64,000 nt of DNA, taken from the NCBI RefSeq assembly GCF_014635185.1, contig NZ_BMCM01000003.1:62001-126000 (forward strand). The letters run 5' to 3'. The stretch is from Microbacterium murale. GTDB lineage: Bacteria; Actinomycetota; Actinomycetes; Actinomycetales; Microbacteriaceae. This document shows, one piece after another, positions 8,601-16,565 of the stretch. The translations under genes and the position numbers were made by a program. The notes beneath the pieces were generated by a model that did no database searches, was not told the origin of the DNA, and saw only the letters and a program-made list of their open reading frames with translations. Position 1 is the stretch's first letter. Each line of letters starts with the position of its first letter.

Positions 8601-8965
8601 GCAACCATTCCCTTCAGGCGTGCGGCGATACGAGCACATTGCTCGTCGCTCAGCGGGCCGGAGGACGCGAGCACGCGGTTCACGGCTACTTCGAGCTCAG
8701 CTATCAGCGCAGACGGAGCGTCGGCCTGACTCTTGCGAGTTGCGAGCGGCTCTAGCGCCGAGCGTCGAACGTAGTACTTGGAACCAATGCGGGTGTGGGG
8801 GAGCGATCCGTCCTTCACGCGTCGCCGGATCGTGTGAACAGAACCGAAGCGGCGCGCACCCTGGGCGTTGCGGATCTCGGAAGCCTCGTAGATATCGAGA
8901 AGCTCATCCGTCGTCGTGGTCGTGGTCGTGCGGTCAGGTGGGGTATCAGTGAGAATACTGGGCAT
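8597..8965 (-). CDS. Excisionase-like helix-turn-helix protein
   Basis: 122 residues from ATG 8965, with GAGGT 7 nt upstream; an upstream TTG at 8995 would run through the dyad and is less likely. The core RRFGSVHTIRRRVKDG, then SLPHTRIGSKYYVRRSALE, is the winged-helix 'HTH_17/excisionase' signature: a helix reading DNA, then a short beta wing and a helix. A run of seven threonines precedes it. Proteins of this type act as recombination directionality factors or repressors. It is the first gene of a coupled pair with the primase-helicase (GTGA overlap) and begins next to the dyad at 8976-8993, so it may control its own promoter. Whether it directs excision by the serine recombinase cannot be told from sequence. 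Confidence 0.75.
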   Translation of the reverse strand: MPSILTDTPPDRTTTTTTTDELLDIYEASEIRNAQGARRFGSVHTIRRRVKDGSLPHTRIGSKYYVRRSALEPLATRKSQADAPSALIAELEVAVNRVLASSGPLSDEQCARIAARLKGMVA

Positions 8966-8975
8966 AGTCAACCTC

Positions 8976-8993
8976 GAAAGTGTCGTTACTTTC
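8976..8993. promoter_or_regulatory. Dyad GAAAGT-N6-ACTTTC, likely operator
   Basis: A perfect 6+6 inverted repeat around a 6-nt spacer lies 10 bases before the start codon of the HTH protein. Its position fits an operator for the HTH-primase operon, perhaps bound by the HTH protein itself. A role in termination is unlikely, as the stem is short and spaced. Confidence 0.45.
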
Positions 8994-9232
8994 AAGGGAC
9001 CGAATCGCCGAACCTATTACCGGTTGCACTGGCGGCCGTGCACCGACGGTGCGCGTCCTCTTGTCGAACTGCGTCGTGATGTTTCCAGTGCACTTCGCGT
9101 TGTTCTTGCCCTTATTTCATTTGGGCCGTAGTGAAGTTAGCACAGTCTGAGTACGCAGATCAACTATCTCGCTCAGCCAGACATTGGAAAGGCGGGAGAT
9201 GTGGCCTGGGCATTGCTGACCATCGGCTTTAG

Positions 9233-9488
9233 GGTGATGAAGAGCCGCGAGCGGGTGATGATCGGGATCACCCGGTCCATCCGCGCGATTGCACGGAACA
9301 AGGTGCATGGGTGACGGGTGATGGCGGCCGCGAACACTCTAAAGCGATCGCGTTGCTTCGCCCCAACGACTTTCTTTAACTTTTACCGTCACCTTTATCA
9401 CCCGCTCTTAGATTCGGCGGAATTTCGGGACAAAATCGGGTGACGGTGCGGGTGATGATCGGGTGATGGACGCAGGAGCCGTCACCCG
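9233..9488. repeat. GGGTGAT repeat cluster, candidate replication origin
   Basis: About ten copies of GGTGA or its complement TCACC lie within roughly 250 bp, on both strands, near 9233, 9253, 9268, 9309, 9316, 9389, 9398, 9438, 9451, 9461 and 9481. The longest match is a perfect 16-bp direct repeat, GCGGGTGATGATCGGG, at 9251-9266 and 9448-9463. An A/T-rich patch (CTTTCTTTAACTTTTACC, about 9370-9387) lies between them. Clustered short repeats with an A/T-rich segment beside a replicative helicase gene resemble an iteron origin. The cluster also abuts the recombinase stop, so accessory recombination sites are the alternative. The rest of the gap 8994-9502 shows no gene. Confidence 0.5.
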
Positions 9489-9502
9489 CACCGGGTCGGT
9501 CA

Positions 9503-11011
9503 CTACTTCGAGGACCAGGACACAGCCACGCGCCGCATTGCCCAAGCGCTTTCCGTGAAGACTTTGCCTGTGGCTGGATCGATCCCACGCCTCCCCTGAT
9601 CCGCGCGATCGATCGTGAGCCGCAAGCCGAGATCGCTGATGATCCGTCGCTTCGCGAGCACAGGCAATGCCCGCCATCGATCGGGAATCGACTCAGCCAT
9701 TCGCAGATCGCTCAGCGGCGACGACGTTCGCATCGCCTCGAGCCTTGCCCCCGTGCGCTCGAGTCGCGATGTCAGATCTTCGAGCTTTTCGCGTGCTTTG
9801 GCGCGGGGGAGGAGGCCGTCCGCGAGCAAGTCGGTGACGTCCTCTCGGCGACGGTGGAGATCGGCGATCTCTTCCTCAAGGGGTGTGGCGTCATCGCTGT
9901 CCCGAAGCGCGTGCACAATGCGATCATCGTGCAGACGAGCGAGTACGACTCCTTCCACCAAGGACTCAACGTGCGTCGCACGGATCGACACGCAGTATTT
10001 CTCGAAGCACACGTACGTTGCGTGCCGGATCAGCTTTCCATCAGGCCCTGAGACGGGAAGTCTGTGTCTTCCTGATTCTGCGGCGCCTGTCCGTGTCGTC
10101 TTGTAGTTCGCGTGGGTGTATATCGGTCCGCCGCATACGCCACACGTGAGCATGCCTGAGAGCAAGTGCTTCGGTGAGACTGCCCAGGACCGCTTGCGCT
10201 TCCGGTTGAGTTTGAGCTGCCGGAACTCGTGCCACATCTGCTCGTCGATGATCGGTTGCCACTGGGGCAACCTTCCCTCGGGGAGATCGACCTCTTCGCC
10301 CTTGTGTACGACGACGCCGGCGTATCGAGGATTCTCGAGCAGGCGTTGAACACGTGAGCCACTCCATAGCTCGTTCTTTATCGGCCGCCACTCCGAGATC
10401 TGGAAGCGACGGGCCAAGCGATTCCATGTTGCCGCAATCGCCCGATAGCTTGTGCCTCGGAGCACACGACGATAACCGTCGCGAATGAGCTTCGCTTCAA
10501 GCTCGATCGGTTCGATCCGCCCCGTAACGCGCTGGTACCCGTATGGCCTATTAGAGAACTGCCAGTTGCCGTACTCAGCTGCTTGACGATTGGCGGCTCT
10601 CTGGCGGAGTGCCTTCTGTTCGGTCTCGTACTGAGACCACGCGGCGACCGTCCGTGCGACGGCTCTTCCAGCAGGAGTAGCGAGTTCGAGGGTGCCAGCG
10701 GTCACCATGTGCACCGGTATCTCGAGAGCGATCACTCTCTCGAGATCACTCGTCAGGCGCAGGAGCCGATCTTGATGCCAAGCAATGATTACACGAGGCC
10801 GCGAAGCAAGCATCGCTTCGAACTCGGGGCGTGACACCCCGCTCGTGGCCGAGACGTCATTATCGACGTACACGTGCTCGACTGTCAGCCCTATCCGGGC
10901 AGCTAGATCACGACAGTCACGCTCCTGGCGTTCGACACCGAGTTCGTCACCGCTGCGATCCTGCGACAGCCGGGCGTAAATCACGCAGGTTCCTTGAGCA
11001 AGTTTTGCCAT
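9503..11011 (-). CDS. Large serine recombinase (integrase of the element)
   Basis: 502 residues from ATG 11011; the open frame runs on upstream through dprA and xerC sequence and is not coding there. The N-terminal resolvase domain begins VIYARLSQDRSGDELG with the catalytic serine at S16, followed by the usual arginine motif (WHQDRLLRL). The recombinase domain follows (RDGYRRVLRGTSYRAIAATW), then a zinc ribbon with cysteines in LTCGVCGGPI and YVCFEKYC, and a coiled coil near residues 390-440 (EEEIADLHRRREDVTDLL, EKLEDLTSRLERTGARLEAM). This is the full set of a phiC31/TP901-type integrase. It lies at the extreme right end of the element, 21 bases from the resumed dprA frame, as expected for the enzyme that inserted the element. 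The start has only a weak upstream CAGGT. Confidence 0.93.
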   Translation of the reverse strand: MAKLAQGTCVIYARLSQDRSGDELGVERQERDCRDLAARIGLTVEHVYVDNDVSATSGVSRPEFEAMLASRPRVIIAWHQDRLLRLTSDLERVIALEIPVHMVTAGTLELATPAGRAVARTVAAWSQYETEQKALRQRAANRQAAEYGNWQFSNRPYGYQRVTGRIEPIELEAKLIRDGYRRVLRGTSYRAIAATWNRLARRFQISEWRPIKNELWSGSRVQRLLENPRYAGVVVHKGEEVDLPEGRLPQWQPIIDEQMWHEFRQLKLNRKRKRSWAVSPKHLLSGMLTCGVCGGPIYTHANYKTTRTGAAESGRHRLPVSGPDGKLIRHATYVCFEKYCVSIRATHVESLVEGVVLARLHDDRIVHALRDSDDATPLEEEIADLHRRREDVTDLLADGLLPRAKAREKLEDLTSRLERTGARLEAMRTSSPLSDLRMAESIPDRWRALPVLAKRRIISDLGLRLTIDRADQGRRGIDPATGKVFTESAWAMRRVAVSWSSK

Positions 11012-11047
11012 ACCTGAAGGATATACAAGTAGACACCTGCAGGGCAC
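11012..11047. other. Element-chromosome junction (att site, inferred)
   Basis: The recombinase gene starts at 11011 on the minus strand, and the dprA frame resumes on the plus strand at 11033 after a TAG at 11030-11032. The reading there is T-P-A-G-H-A, where DprA proteins have N-T-A-G-H-A, so the crossover should lie in or next to ACACCTGCAGGGCAC (11033-11047). The exact core needs the other junction, which is outside the window. Confidence 0.55.
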
Positions 11048-11413
11048 GCGGCCGCGCTCGGACGGCCGCTGGGCTCGGTGCCGGGGCCCGTGACATCCGC
11101 CGCGTCTGCCGGCTGCCATCGGCTGCTGCGTGAATACGACGCGCGTTGCGTCACCAGCACTGCAGAGGTGCGAGAGCTGCTCGGCCTCGACGCGAACCTC
11201 AACGGCGGTCGCGTTGGGGGAGACGGTGCGCGCATCGACCCCGACCAGACCCGTCTCCTCGATGCGATGAGCACCCGGACCGCACGCTCGTCCGTTGAAC
11301 TCGCCCGGATCGCCGGGCTGTCGGAAGAACGCGTCCGTGCACTGCTTGGCCTGCTGTCGTTGGATGAGCGCGTGCGGAGCGATGACGCGGGGTGGCGCCT
11401 CGCCGTCGCATGA
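11033..11413 (+). pseudogene. dprA: dprA 3' fragment, cut off by the element
   Basis: DprA loads RecA on incoming single-stranded DNA during natural transformation. Here only the C-terminal part remains: AGHAAALGRPLGSVPGPV, then TSAASAGCHRLLREYDA, is the end of the Rossmann fold, and DPDQTRLLDAMSTRTARS with ELARIAGLSEERVRALL is the winged-helix domain at the C-terminus. The frame is closed upstream by TAG at 11030, directly at the serine-recombinase end of the element, so about two thirds of the gene (including the Rossmann N-terminus) is missing here. An internal GTG at 11078 could start a 111-residue peptide, but no ribosome-binding site supports it. The neighbour xerC downstream is the normal actinobacterial partner of dprA. 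Confidence 0.85.
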
Positions 11414-11497
11414 ACTCTTCCGGAGCTCAGCGCCGGGCTCTGGGCGCGCCCCGGCGAGGCGCGGCACGCCTGCGGCCGTGACGGGCATGCTGGTTTC

Positions 11498-12400
11498 ATG
11501 GATCTGAACGCCGCCGCGGACGCGTTCACTGCGCATCTCACTCAGGTGCGCAGGTTGTCGCCCGCGACTGTACGGGCGTACCGATCGGATCTGCATGATC
11601 TCTCGGCTGCCGTCGGGGAGAGCTCGCTCGCCGACGTCGATCTCGAGACGTTGCGCGACTGGCTCTGGCGCGCCACCCAACGCGGCGACGCACGCGCCAC
11701 GCTGGCCAGACGAGCTGCGGCCGCACGCTCCTTCTTCGCGTGGGCGAAGGACGAGGAGTTGATCGGTCTGGATCCGAGTCTGCGGCTGATCGCGCCGAAA
11801 CGCGGCCGCACGCTTCCTGCTGTCGCCTCGAAGGACGGCATGCGCGATCTCCTCGACGCGCGTCGGGCGACGGCAGCGGATGGAGACCCCATCCATCTCC
11901 GGGATCATGCGATCCTCGAACTGCTGTACGGCTCCGGCATGCGGGTCTCGGAACTCTGCGGCATCGACGTCGACGATCTGGACCTCGATCGTGCCACTGT
12001 CCGGGTACTCGGCAAAGGATCCAAGGAGCGAGTCGTGCCGTACGGCGTACCCGCACGCGATGCACTCGGCGCGTACCTGACGCGGGGTCGCTCCGTGCTG
12101 ATCGCCCGTGCCGAACGAACTGCGCCCGCTGTGTTCCTCGGCGCACGCGGCGCGCGCCTCGGGCCTCGCGCGGTGTACACGCTGGTCGCGCACGCGCTGG
12201 GACCGATCATCGGCGCCGATGCCGTCGGCCCGCACGCACTGCGGCATTCGGCCGCGACGCACCTGCTCGACGGGGGCGCGGATCTGCGAGCAGTGCAGGA
12301 GATCCTCGGGCACGCGAGCCTGGGAACGACGCAGATCTATACGCACGTCTCTTCAGAGCGACTCACAGCGACCTACCGACTCGCGCACCCACGAGCCTGA
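11498..12400 (+). CDS. xerC: Tyrosine recombinase XerC
   Basis: 300 residues. Chromosome-dimer resolution enzyme acting at dif with XerD. The N-terminal SAM-like domain (about 5-90) is followed by the catalytic domain with R149 (GSGMRVSEL), K173 (LGKGSKERVV), H246 and R249 (PHALRHSAATH), H272 (GHASLGTTQ) and the nucleophile Y281 (IYTHVS). All six catalytic positions are present. The gene lies 84 bases after the dprA remnant, the chromosomal order seen in many actinobacteria, so it belongs to the host and not to the element. Its 3' end overlaps the convergent M23 peptidase gene by 38 bases. Confidence 0.93.
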   Translation: MDLNAAADAFTAHLTQVRRLSPATVRAYRSDLHDLSAAVGESSLADVDLETLRDWLWRATQRGDARATLARRAAAARSFFAWAKDEELIGLDPSLRLIAPKRGRTLPAVASKDGMRDLLDARRATAADGDPIHLRDHAILELLYGSGMRVSELCGIDVDDLDLDRATVRVLGKGSKERVVPYGVPARDALGAYLTRGRSVLIARAERTAPAVFLGARGARLGPRAVYTLVAHALGPIIGADAVGPHALRHSAATHLLDGGADLRAVQEILGHASLGTTQIYTHVSSERLTATYRLAHPRA

Positions 12401-12968
12401 GCACTTCCGGCGTACCGGTTCCGCCGAGGGAGACGCCGGTGACAGGCGCGCAGCAGGGCAGGAGGATCGCGCGCGGCACTTCGCCGAACATCAGCATGGG
12501 GTTGATGTACACATCGTCGTAGCGGACGCCGAGGTGCAGCTCGGCGGCCGGCGTGTGACCGCCGAGCGCGACCGTGCCGATCTCCTGACCCGCCGCGACC
12601 ACCGCGCCCGGTGACAGCGTCGACTCCAGTGGCTCGAACGTCGTCACGAGCCCGTCACCGTGATCGATCGTGAGCAGCGGCCGATCCACGACCACTCCGC
12701 GGAACGCCACGACGCCGTCTGCCGGCGCACGCACGACGGTGCCGACCGGTGCCGACATGTCGATCCCGCGATGGCCGGGACCGTAATCGTGCGCGGGCGC
12801 GCGGAACGGCGTCGTCACCGTGCGCGCCCCGTCGACGGGCCAGGTCCATGGCGGGTCCGGCGTCGGCGGCACGACGGCGGCTCCGGGCAGCATGACGAGC
12901 AACAACAGGAACGCGATCGCTCGTGGCACAGTCAAAGGCGACCGATCGCGACTGCTCTGGGTTCGCAT
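12363..12968 (-). CDS. Secreted M23-family peptidase-like protein
   Basis: 201 residues from ATG 12968; the longer frame to 13226 lies in the rpsB leader and is not coding. A signal peptide or anchor (IAFLLLLVMLPGAAVV, about 19-33) leads to an LytM/M23 fold: HRGIDMSAPVGTVVRAPADG with metal ligands H66 and D70, and ELHLGVR carrying H145. In active M23 enzymes the latter motif is HxH; here the first histidine is glutamate (E143), as in several actinobacterial relatives. A cell-wall endopeptidase or a non-catalytic, regulatory LytM protein are both possible. Two adjacent cysteines lie near the C-terminus (LLPCCAP). The gene is convergent with xerC and divergent from rpsB. Confidence 0.8.
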   Translation of the reverse strand: MRTQSSRDRSPLTVPRAIAFLLLLVMLPGAAVVPPTPDPPWTWPVDGARTVTTPFRAPAHDYGPGHRGIDMSAPVGTVVRAPADGVVAFRGVVVDRPLLTIDHGDGLVTTFEPLESTLSPGAVVAAGQEIGTVALGGHTPAAELHLGVRYDDVYINPMLMFGEVPRAILLPCCAPVTGVSLGGTGTPEVLRLVGARVGRSL

Positions 12969-13077
12969 CGGACCATCTTGGTGCCCGCGTGAGTGACGTG
13001 CGGCGGGAAACCCGCGTCCAGGGGACAACACCGGGGGAACGCGACCTGTGCAGAGCGATCGATGGCGACTGATCCTG

Positions 13078-13083
13078 TACACT
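13078..13083 (+). promoter_or_regulatory. Possible rpsB -10 element TACACT
   Basis: TGTACACTGG contains an extended -10-like TACACT, which would start a leader of about 190 nt before rpsB. No convincing -35 hexamer precedes it. The gap 12969-13281 holds no gene; this and the hairpin at 13218 are all I see in it. Confidence 0.35.
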
Positions 13084-13217
13084 GGAGGTCGCACCTCGAA
13101 TATCGGGGTGACTACGCGTGCCCAGAGCGACCGATGTCTGCGAAGACGAGATCGCGGCATCCACTCCCTCAGGTCCTTCTCGAAAGAGCGGGTGGGAGTG
13201 TGCCGGGCACCAGGCAT

Positions 13218-13235
13218 GCCGATCACCCGATCGGC
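13218..13235 (+). promoter_or_regulatory. Hairpin in the rpsB leader
   Basis: GCCGATC-ACCC-GATCGGC forms a perfect 7-bp stem 46 bases before the rpsB start. It could take part in feedback control by ribosomal protein S2, which is known in other bacteria, or merely stabilise the leader. Confidence 0.35.
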
Positions 13236-13281
13236 GACACAACCTCAACGGCGCTGAACGCGCCAGAACCAGGAGACGACC

Positions 13282-14238
13282 ATGGCTGTGGTCACCATCC
13301 GCCAGCTGCTCGACAGCGGCGTGCACTTCGGACACCAGACCCGTCGGTGGAACCCGAAGGTCAAGCGCTTCATCCTCACCGAGCGCAGCGGCATCCACAT
13401 CATCGACCTCCAGCAGTCGCTGGGGTACATCGACAGCGCCTACGACTTCGTCAAGGAGACGGTCGCCCACGGCGGCACCATCCTCTTCGTCGGCACCAAG
13501 AAGCAGGCCCAGGAGATTCTGGCCGAGCAGGCCACTCGCGTGGGCCAGCCCTTCGTGAACCAGCGTTGGCTCGGCGGTCTCCTCACCAACTTCCAGACGA
13601 TCTCCAAGCGTCTGGCTCGCATGAAGGAGCTCGAGGAGCTCGACTACGAGGTTCCGGCCAACAGCGGCTTCACCAAGAAGGAACTGCTGCTCAAGAAGCG
13701 CGAGCTCGACAAGCTTCACAAGTCGCTCGGCGGTATCCGCAACCTGACCAAGACGCCGTCGGCTCTGTGGGTCATCGACGCGAAGCGTGAGCACCTCGCC
13801 ATCGACGAGGCCAAGAAGCTCGGCATCCCCGTGATCGGCATCCTCGACACGAACGCCGACCCGGATGACTTCCAGTACCCGATCCCCGGCAACGACGACG
13901 CGATCCGCTCCGTCTCGCTGCTGACCCGCATCATCGCCGACGCCGCGGCCGAGGGCCTGCAGCAGAAGCACAACCCCGAGTCGGGCGACGCAGAGCCGCT
14001 GGCCGAGTGGGAGAAGGAACTTCTCGAGACGCCGGCCGAAGGTGCCGAGGCTCCTGCTGCTGAGGCGACTGAGGCTGCCGCTGCTGAAGAGGCGCCTGCC
14101 GCCGAGGCGACCGAGGCTCCGGCTGACGAGGCTGCTGCTGAAGAGGCTCCGGCTGCCGAGGCTGCTGCTGAAGAGGCTCCCGCCGCCGAGGCGACTGAGG
14201 CTCCGGCCGAGGCAGCCGACGACGACGCCGCCAAGTAA
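13282..14238 (+). CDS. rpsB: 30S ribosomal protein S2
   Basis: 318 residues. S2 binds late to the 30S subunit and contacts S1 and the 16S platform. The conserved core (residues 1-235) is canonical: [20 protein letters not shown] at the N-terminus, [21 protein letters not shown] and the [11 protein letters not shown] region. About 70 extra C-terminal residues (positions 14035-14235) consist of imperfect repeats of the type APAAEATEA, alanine- and glutamate-rich and probably disordered; such tails occur in actinobacterial S2 but this one is long. ATG 13282 has AGGAG 7 nt upstream. It is followed at 41 bases by tsf, its usual partner. Confidence 0.98.
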   Translation: MAVVTIRQLLDSGVHFGHQTRRWNPKVKRFILTERSGIHIIDLQQSLGYIDSAYDFVKETVAHGGTILFVGTKKQAQEILAEQATRVGQPFVNQRWLGGLLTNFQTISKRLARMKELEELDYEVPANSGFTKKELLLKKRELDKLHKSLGGIRNLTKTPSALWVIDAKREHLAIDEAKKLGIPVIGILDTNADPDDFQYPIPGNDDAIRSVSLLTRIIADAAAEGLQQKHNPESGDAEPLAEWEKELLETPAEGAEAPAAEATEAAAAEEAPAAEATEAPADEAAAEEAPAAEAAAEEAPAAEATEAPAEAADDDAAK

Positions 14239-14279
14239 TTCCGCGTACACACACATCACGAAGCAAGGAGCCACCACAC

Positions 14280-15107
14280 ATGGCCAACTTCACCATCGCT
14301 GACATCAAGGCGCTGCGCGAGCAGCTCGGCACCGGAATGGTCGACACGAAGAAGGCGCTCGAGGAAGCCGAAGGCGACCGCGAGAAGGCCGTCGAGATCC
14401 TCCGCCTCAAGGGTGCGAAGGGCAACGCGAAGCGCGCTGACCGTTCCACCAGCGAGGGCCTCGTCGTCGCACGTGAGCAGGACGGCAACGTGACGCTGAT
14501 CGAACTCGCGTGCGAGACCGACTTCGTCGCGAAGAACGAGCGCTTCATCGCGCTGGCCGACAAGGTCGCCGACGCTGCTGCCGCAGCCAAGGCGAACACG
14601 GTTGAAGACGCCCTCGCGGCATCTGCCGGCAGCCAGAGCGTCGGTGAGCTGATCTCGGACGAGGCAGCCATCATCGGCGAGAAGGTCGAACTGCGCCAGG
14701 TCCGCACAGTCTCCGGCGACTCCGTCGAGGTCTACCTGCACCGCACCAGCAAGGACCTGCCGCCGCAGATCGGCGTCGTCGTCGCCTACTCGGGTGACGA
14801 CGCGGCAACCGCGCGCAGCATCGCTCAACACATCTCGTTCGCCAATCCGTCGTACCTCGACCGGGATGCCGTCCCCGCCGAGGCCGTCGAGAAGGAGCGT
14901 GAGATCGTCACCGAGATCTCGCGCAACGAGGGCAAGCCAGAGGCTGCTCTGCCGAAGATCGTCGAAGGCCGCGTGTCTGCATTCATCAAGCAGGTCGCAC
15001 TGCTCGAGCAGGACTACGCCAAGGACAACAAGCTCTCGGTCGCCCAGGTCGCGAAGGATGCCGGTATCACCGTGACAGACTTCGCGCGCTTCAAGGTCGG
15101 CGCGTAG
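14280..15107 (+). CDS. tsf: Elongation factor Ts
   Basis: 275 residues. EF-Ts is the nucleotide exchange factor of EF-Tu. The N-terminal UBA-like domain ([20 protein letters not shown]) is followed by the EF-Tu-contacting motif [12 protein letters not shown] near residue 75-90 and by the two subdomains of the core. Length is normal for actinobacteria. AAGGAG lies 12 nt before ATG 14280. It forms an operon with rpsB and is closed by the strong terminator at 15115. Confidence 0.98.
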   Translation: MANFTIADIKALREQLGTGMVDTKKALEEAEGDREKAVEILRLKGAKGNAKRADRSTSEGLVVAREQDGNVTLIELACETDFVAKNERFIALADKVADAAAAAKANTVEDALAASAGSQSVGELISDEAAIIGEKVELRQVRTVSGDSVEVYLHRTSKDLPPQIGVVVAYSGDDAATARSIAQHISFANPSYLDRDAVPAEAVEKEREIVTEISRNEGKPEAALPKIVEGRVSAFIKQVALLEQDYAKDNKLSVAQVAKDAGITVTDFARFKVGA

Positions 15108-15114
15108 CAGCACG

Positions 15115-15150
15115 GAAGGGGTTCGGATCCATTGTGATCCGAACCCCTTC
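15115..15150 (+). terminator. Rho-independent terminator after tsf
   Basis: A perfect 15-bp stem, GAAGGGGTTCGGATC paired with GATCCGAACCCCTTC around a 6-nt loop, begins 7 bases after the tsf stop and is followed by TTC. It separates rpsB-tsf from pyrH. Confidence 0.9.
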
Positions 15151-15201
15151 TTCATGCCCAGAAGGCACTATCTTGAATCGGGACGAGAGGACCAACCACC
15201 C

Positions 15202-15918
15202 ATGACCGAACGCACAGGACGCCGTCGCGTCCTTCTCAAACTCTCCGGTGAGGCTTTCGGCGGCGGGCAGCTCGGGGTCAATCCCGACGTCGTCGGCCAG
15301 ATCGCCCGAGAGATCGCGGCGGCCGTCGACCAGGTCGAGATCGCGATCGTCGTCGGCGGTGGCAACTTCTTCCGCGGCGCGGAGCTGAGCCAGCGCGGCA
15401 TGGACCGTGGACGCGCTGACTACATGGGCATGCTCGGCACCGTCATGAACGCCCTCGCCCTGCAGGACTTCCTCGAGCAGGCCGGAGCCGCCACTCGAGT
15501 GCAGTCCGCCATCTCCATGACGCAGGTGGCCGAGCCGTACATTCCGCGCCGTGCCGAGCGGCACATGGAGAAGGGCCGCGTCGTGATCTTCGGGGCCGGC
15601 GCAGGGCTCCCGTACTTCTCGACCGACACGGTCGCAGCGCAGCGTGCCCTGGAGATCGGGGCCGATGAGGTGCTCGTGGCCAAGAACGGCGTGGACGCCA
15701 TCTACACCGCGGATCCCAACAAGGATGCGACCGCGACCCGTATCGAGCAGGTCACCTATCGCGATGCGCTGCAGCGCGGACTCAGGGTCGTCGACTCGAC
15801 GGCGTTCAGCCTCTGCATGGACAACAACATGGACATGCGCGTGTTCGGCATGGAGCCTGCGGGTAACGTCACCCGCGCACTCCTCGGCGAGCCGATCGGC
15901 ACGCGCGTCTCCGCCTGA
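15202..15918 (+). CDS. pyrH: UMP kinase
   Basis: 238 residues from ATG 15202, preceded by GAGAGG; a frame open from 15154 includes the terminator flank and is rejected. PyrH phosphorylates UMP to UDP in pyrimidine synthesis. The amino-acid-kinase fold shows [11 protein letters not shown] (phosphate-binding K), [25 protein letters not shown], the nucleotide-binding [13 protein letters not shown] loop and [12 protein letters not shown]. All are typical. It lies between tsf and frr as in most actinobacteria, with its own transcription unit after the tsf terminator. Confidence 0.97.
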   Translation: MTERTGRRRVLLKLSGEAFGGGQLGVNPDVVGQIAREIAAAVDQVEIAIVVGGGNFFRGAELSQRGMDRGRADYMGMLGTVMNALALQDFLEQAGAATRVQSAISMTQVAEPYIPRRAERHMEKGRVVIFGAGAGLPYFSTDTVAAQRALEIGADEVLVAKNGVDAIYTADPNKDATATRIEQVTYRDALQRGLRVVDSTAFSLCMDNNMDMRVFGMEPAGNVTRALLGEPIGTRVSA

Positions 15919-15952
15919 GGCGCGCCACGCGGGGCACGCGCACGTGCCCGGA

Positions 15953-15958
15953 TAGAAT
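15953..15958 (+). promoter_or_regulatory. -10-like TAGAAT upstream of frr
   Basis: TAGAAT lies about 46 bases before the frr start in the 86-base gap after pyrH, implying a separate frr promoter with a leader of about 40 nt. No clear -35 hexamer is seen. Confidence 0.45.
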
Positions 15959-16004
15959 TACACGAACACCACGTTGCTGGAACACCCCGACGATAGGAGT
16001 CACC

Positions 16005-16559
16005 GTGATCGCGGATGTCCTCGCTGAAACCACTTCCCGAATGACGCGTGCCGTCGAAGCCGCCAAAGAGGACTTCGCCACCGTTCGCACCGGCCGGGCC
16101 AACCCGCAGATGTTCCAGAAGGTGATGGTGGACTATTACGGTTCACCCACACCCCTCGCACAGCTCGCGTCGATGGCGAACCCTGAAGCACGTTCGCTCG
16201 TGATCACGCCGTACGACAAGTCGGCGCTGAAGGCCATCGAACAGGCCATCCGCGACATGCCGAACCTGGGCGCGAACCCCACGAACGACGGCAACATCGT
16301 GCGCGTGACCATGCCCGAACTGACGGCCGAGCGCCGCAAGGAGTACGTCAAGCTCGTGCGCACGAAGGGCGAGGACGCGAAGGTGCACCTCCGCGGCATC
16401 CGTCGCAAGTCCAAGGACGAGCTCGACGCGCTCAAGAGCGACGTCGGTGAAGACGAGATCTCACGTGGCGAGAAGGAACTCGACGCGATCACGCGCCAGC
16501 ACGTCGACCTCATCGACGACGCTCTCAAGCGCAAAGAGACAGAGCTGCTCGAGGTATAA
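16005..16559 (+). CDS. frr: Ribosome recycling factor
   Basis: 184 residues, full length. RRF splits post-termination ribosomes with EF-G. The domain I helix ([20 protein letters not shown]), the [12 protein letters not shown] segment and the [20 protein letters not shown] region leading to [15 protein letters not shown] are all canonical. GTG 16005 has AGGAG at 6 nt. Six bases separate it from cdsA, so they form one unit. Confidence 0.98.
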   Translation: MIADVLAETTSRMTRAVEAAKEDFATVRTGRANPQMFQKVMVDYYGSPTPLAQLASMANPEARSLVITPYDKSALKAIEQAIRDMPNLGANPTNDGNIVRVTMPELTAERRKEYVKLVRTKGEDAKVHLRGIRRKSKDELDALKSDVGEDEISRGEKELDAITRQHVDLIDDALKRKETELLEV

Positions 16560-16565
16560 CCCAGG

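Noticed and set aside
8994-9232. Small genes in the gap before the repeat cluster
   Set aside because: Short frames on both strands have no ribosome-binding site and no recognisable sequence.
9233-9488. Possible CRISPR array
   Set aside because: The repeats are only 7-16 bp, on both strands and unevenly spaced, with no cas genes nearby.
11012-12346. Upstream extension of the serine recombinase frame to a 947-residue protein
   Set aside because: The extra part is antisense to dprA and xerC, lacks any family motif and precedes a typical resolvase start at 11011.
11498-12400. XerC as the integrase of the mobile element
   Set aside because: It lies outside the junction, next to the dprA remnant in normal chromosomal order; the serine recombinase at the element end is sufficient.
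12655-14277. Long minus-strand frame opposite rpsB
   Set aside because: It is rich in G, L, S, V from the antisense of the S2 coding and repeat sequence and has no start signal; rpsB explains the region.
15154-15201. Longer N-terminus of PyrH
   Set aside because: It would begin immediately after the tsf terminator hairpin; ATG 15202 gives the normal PyrH start.
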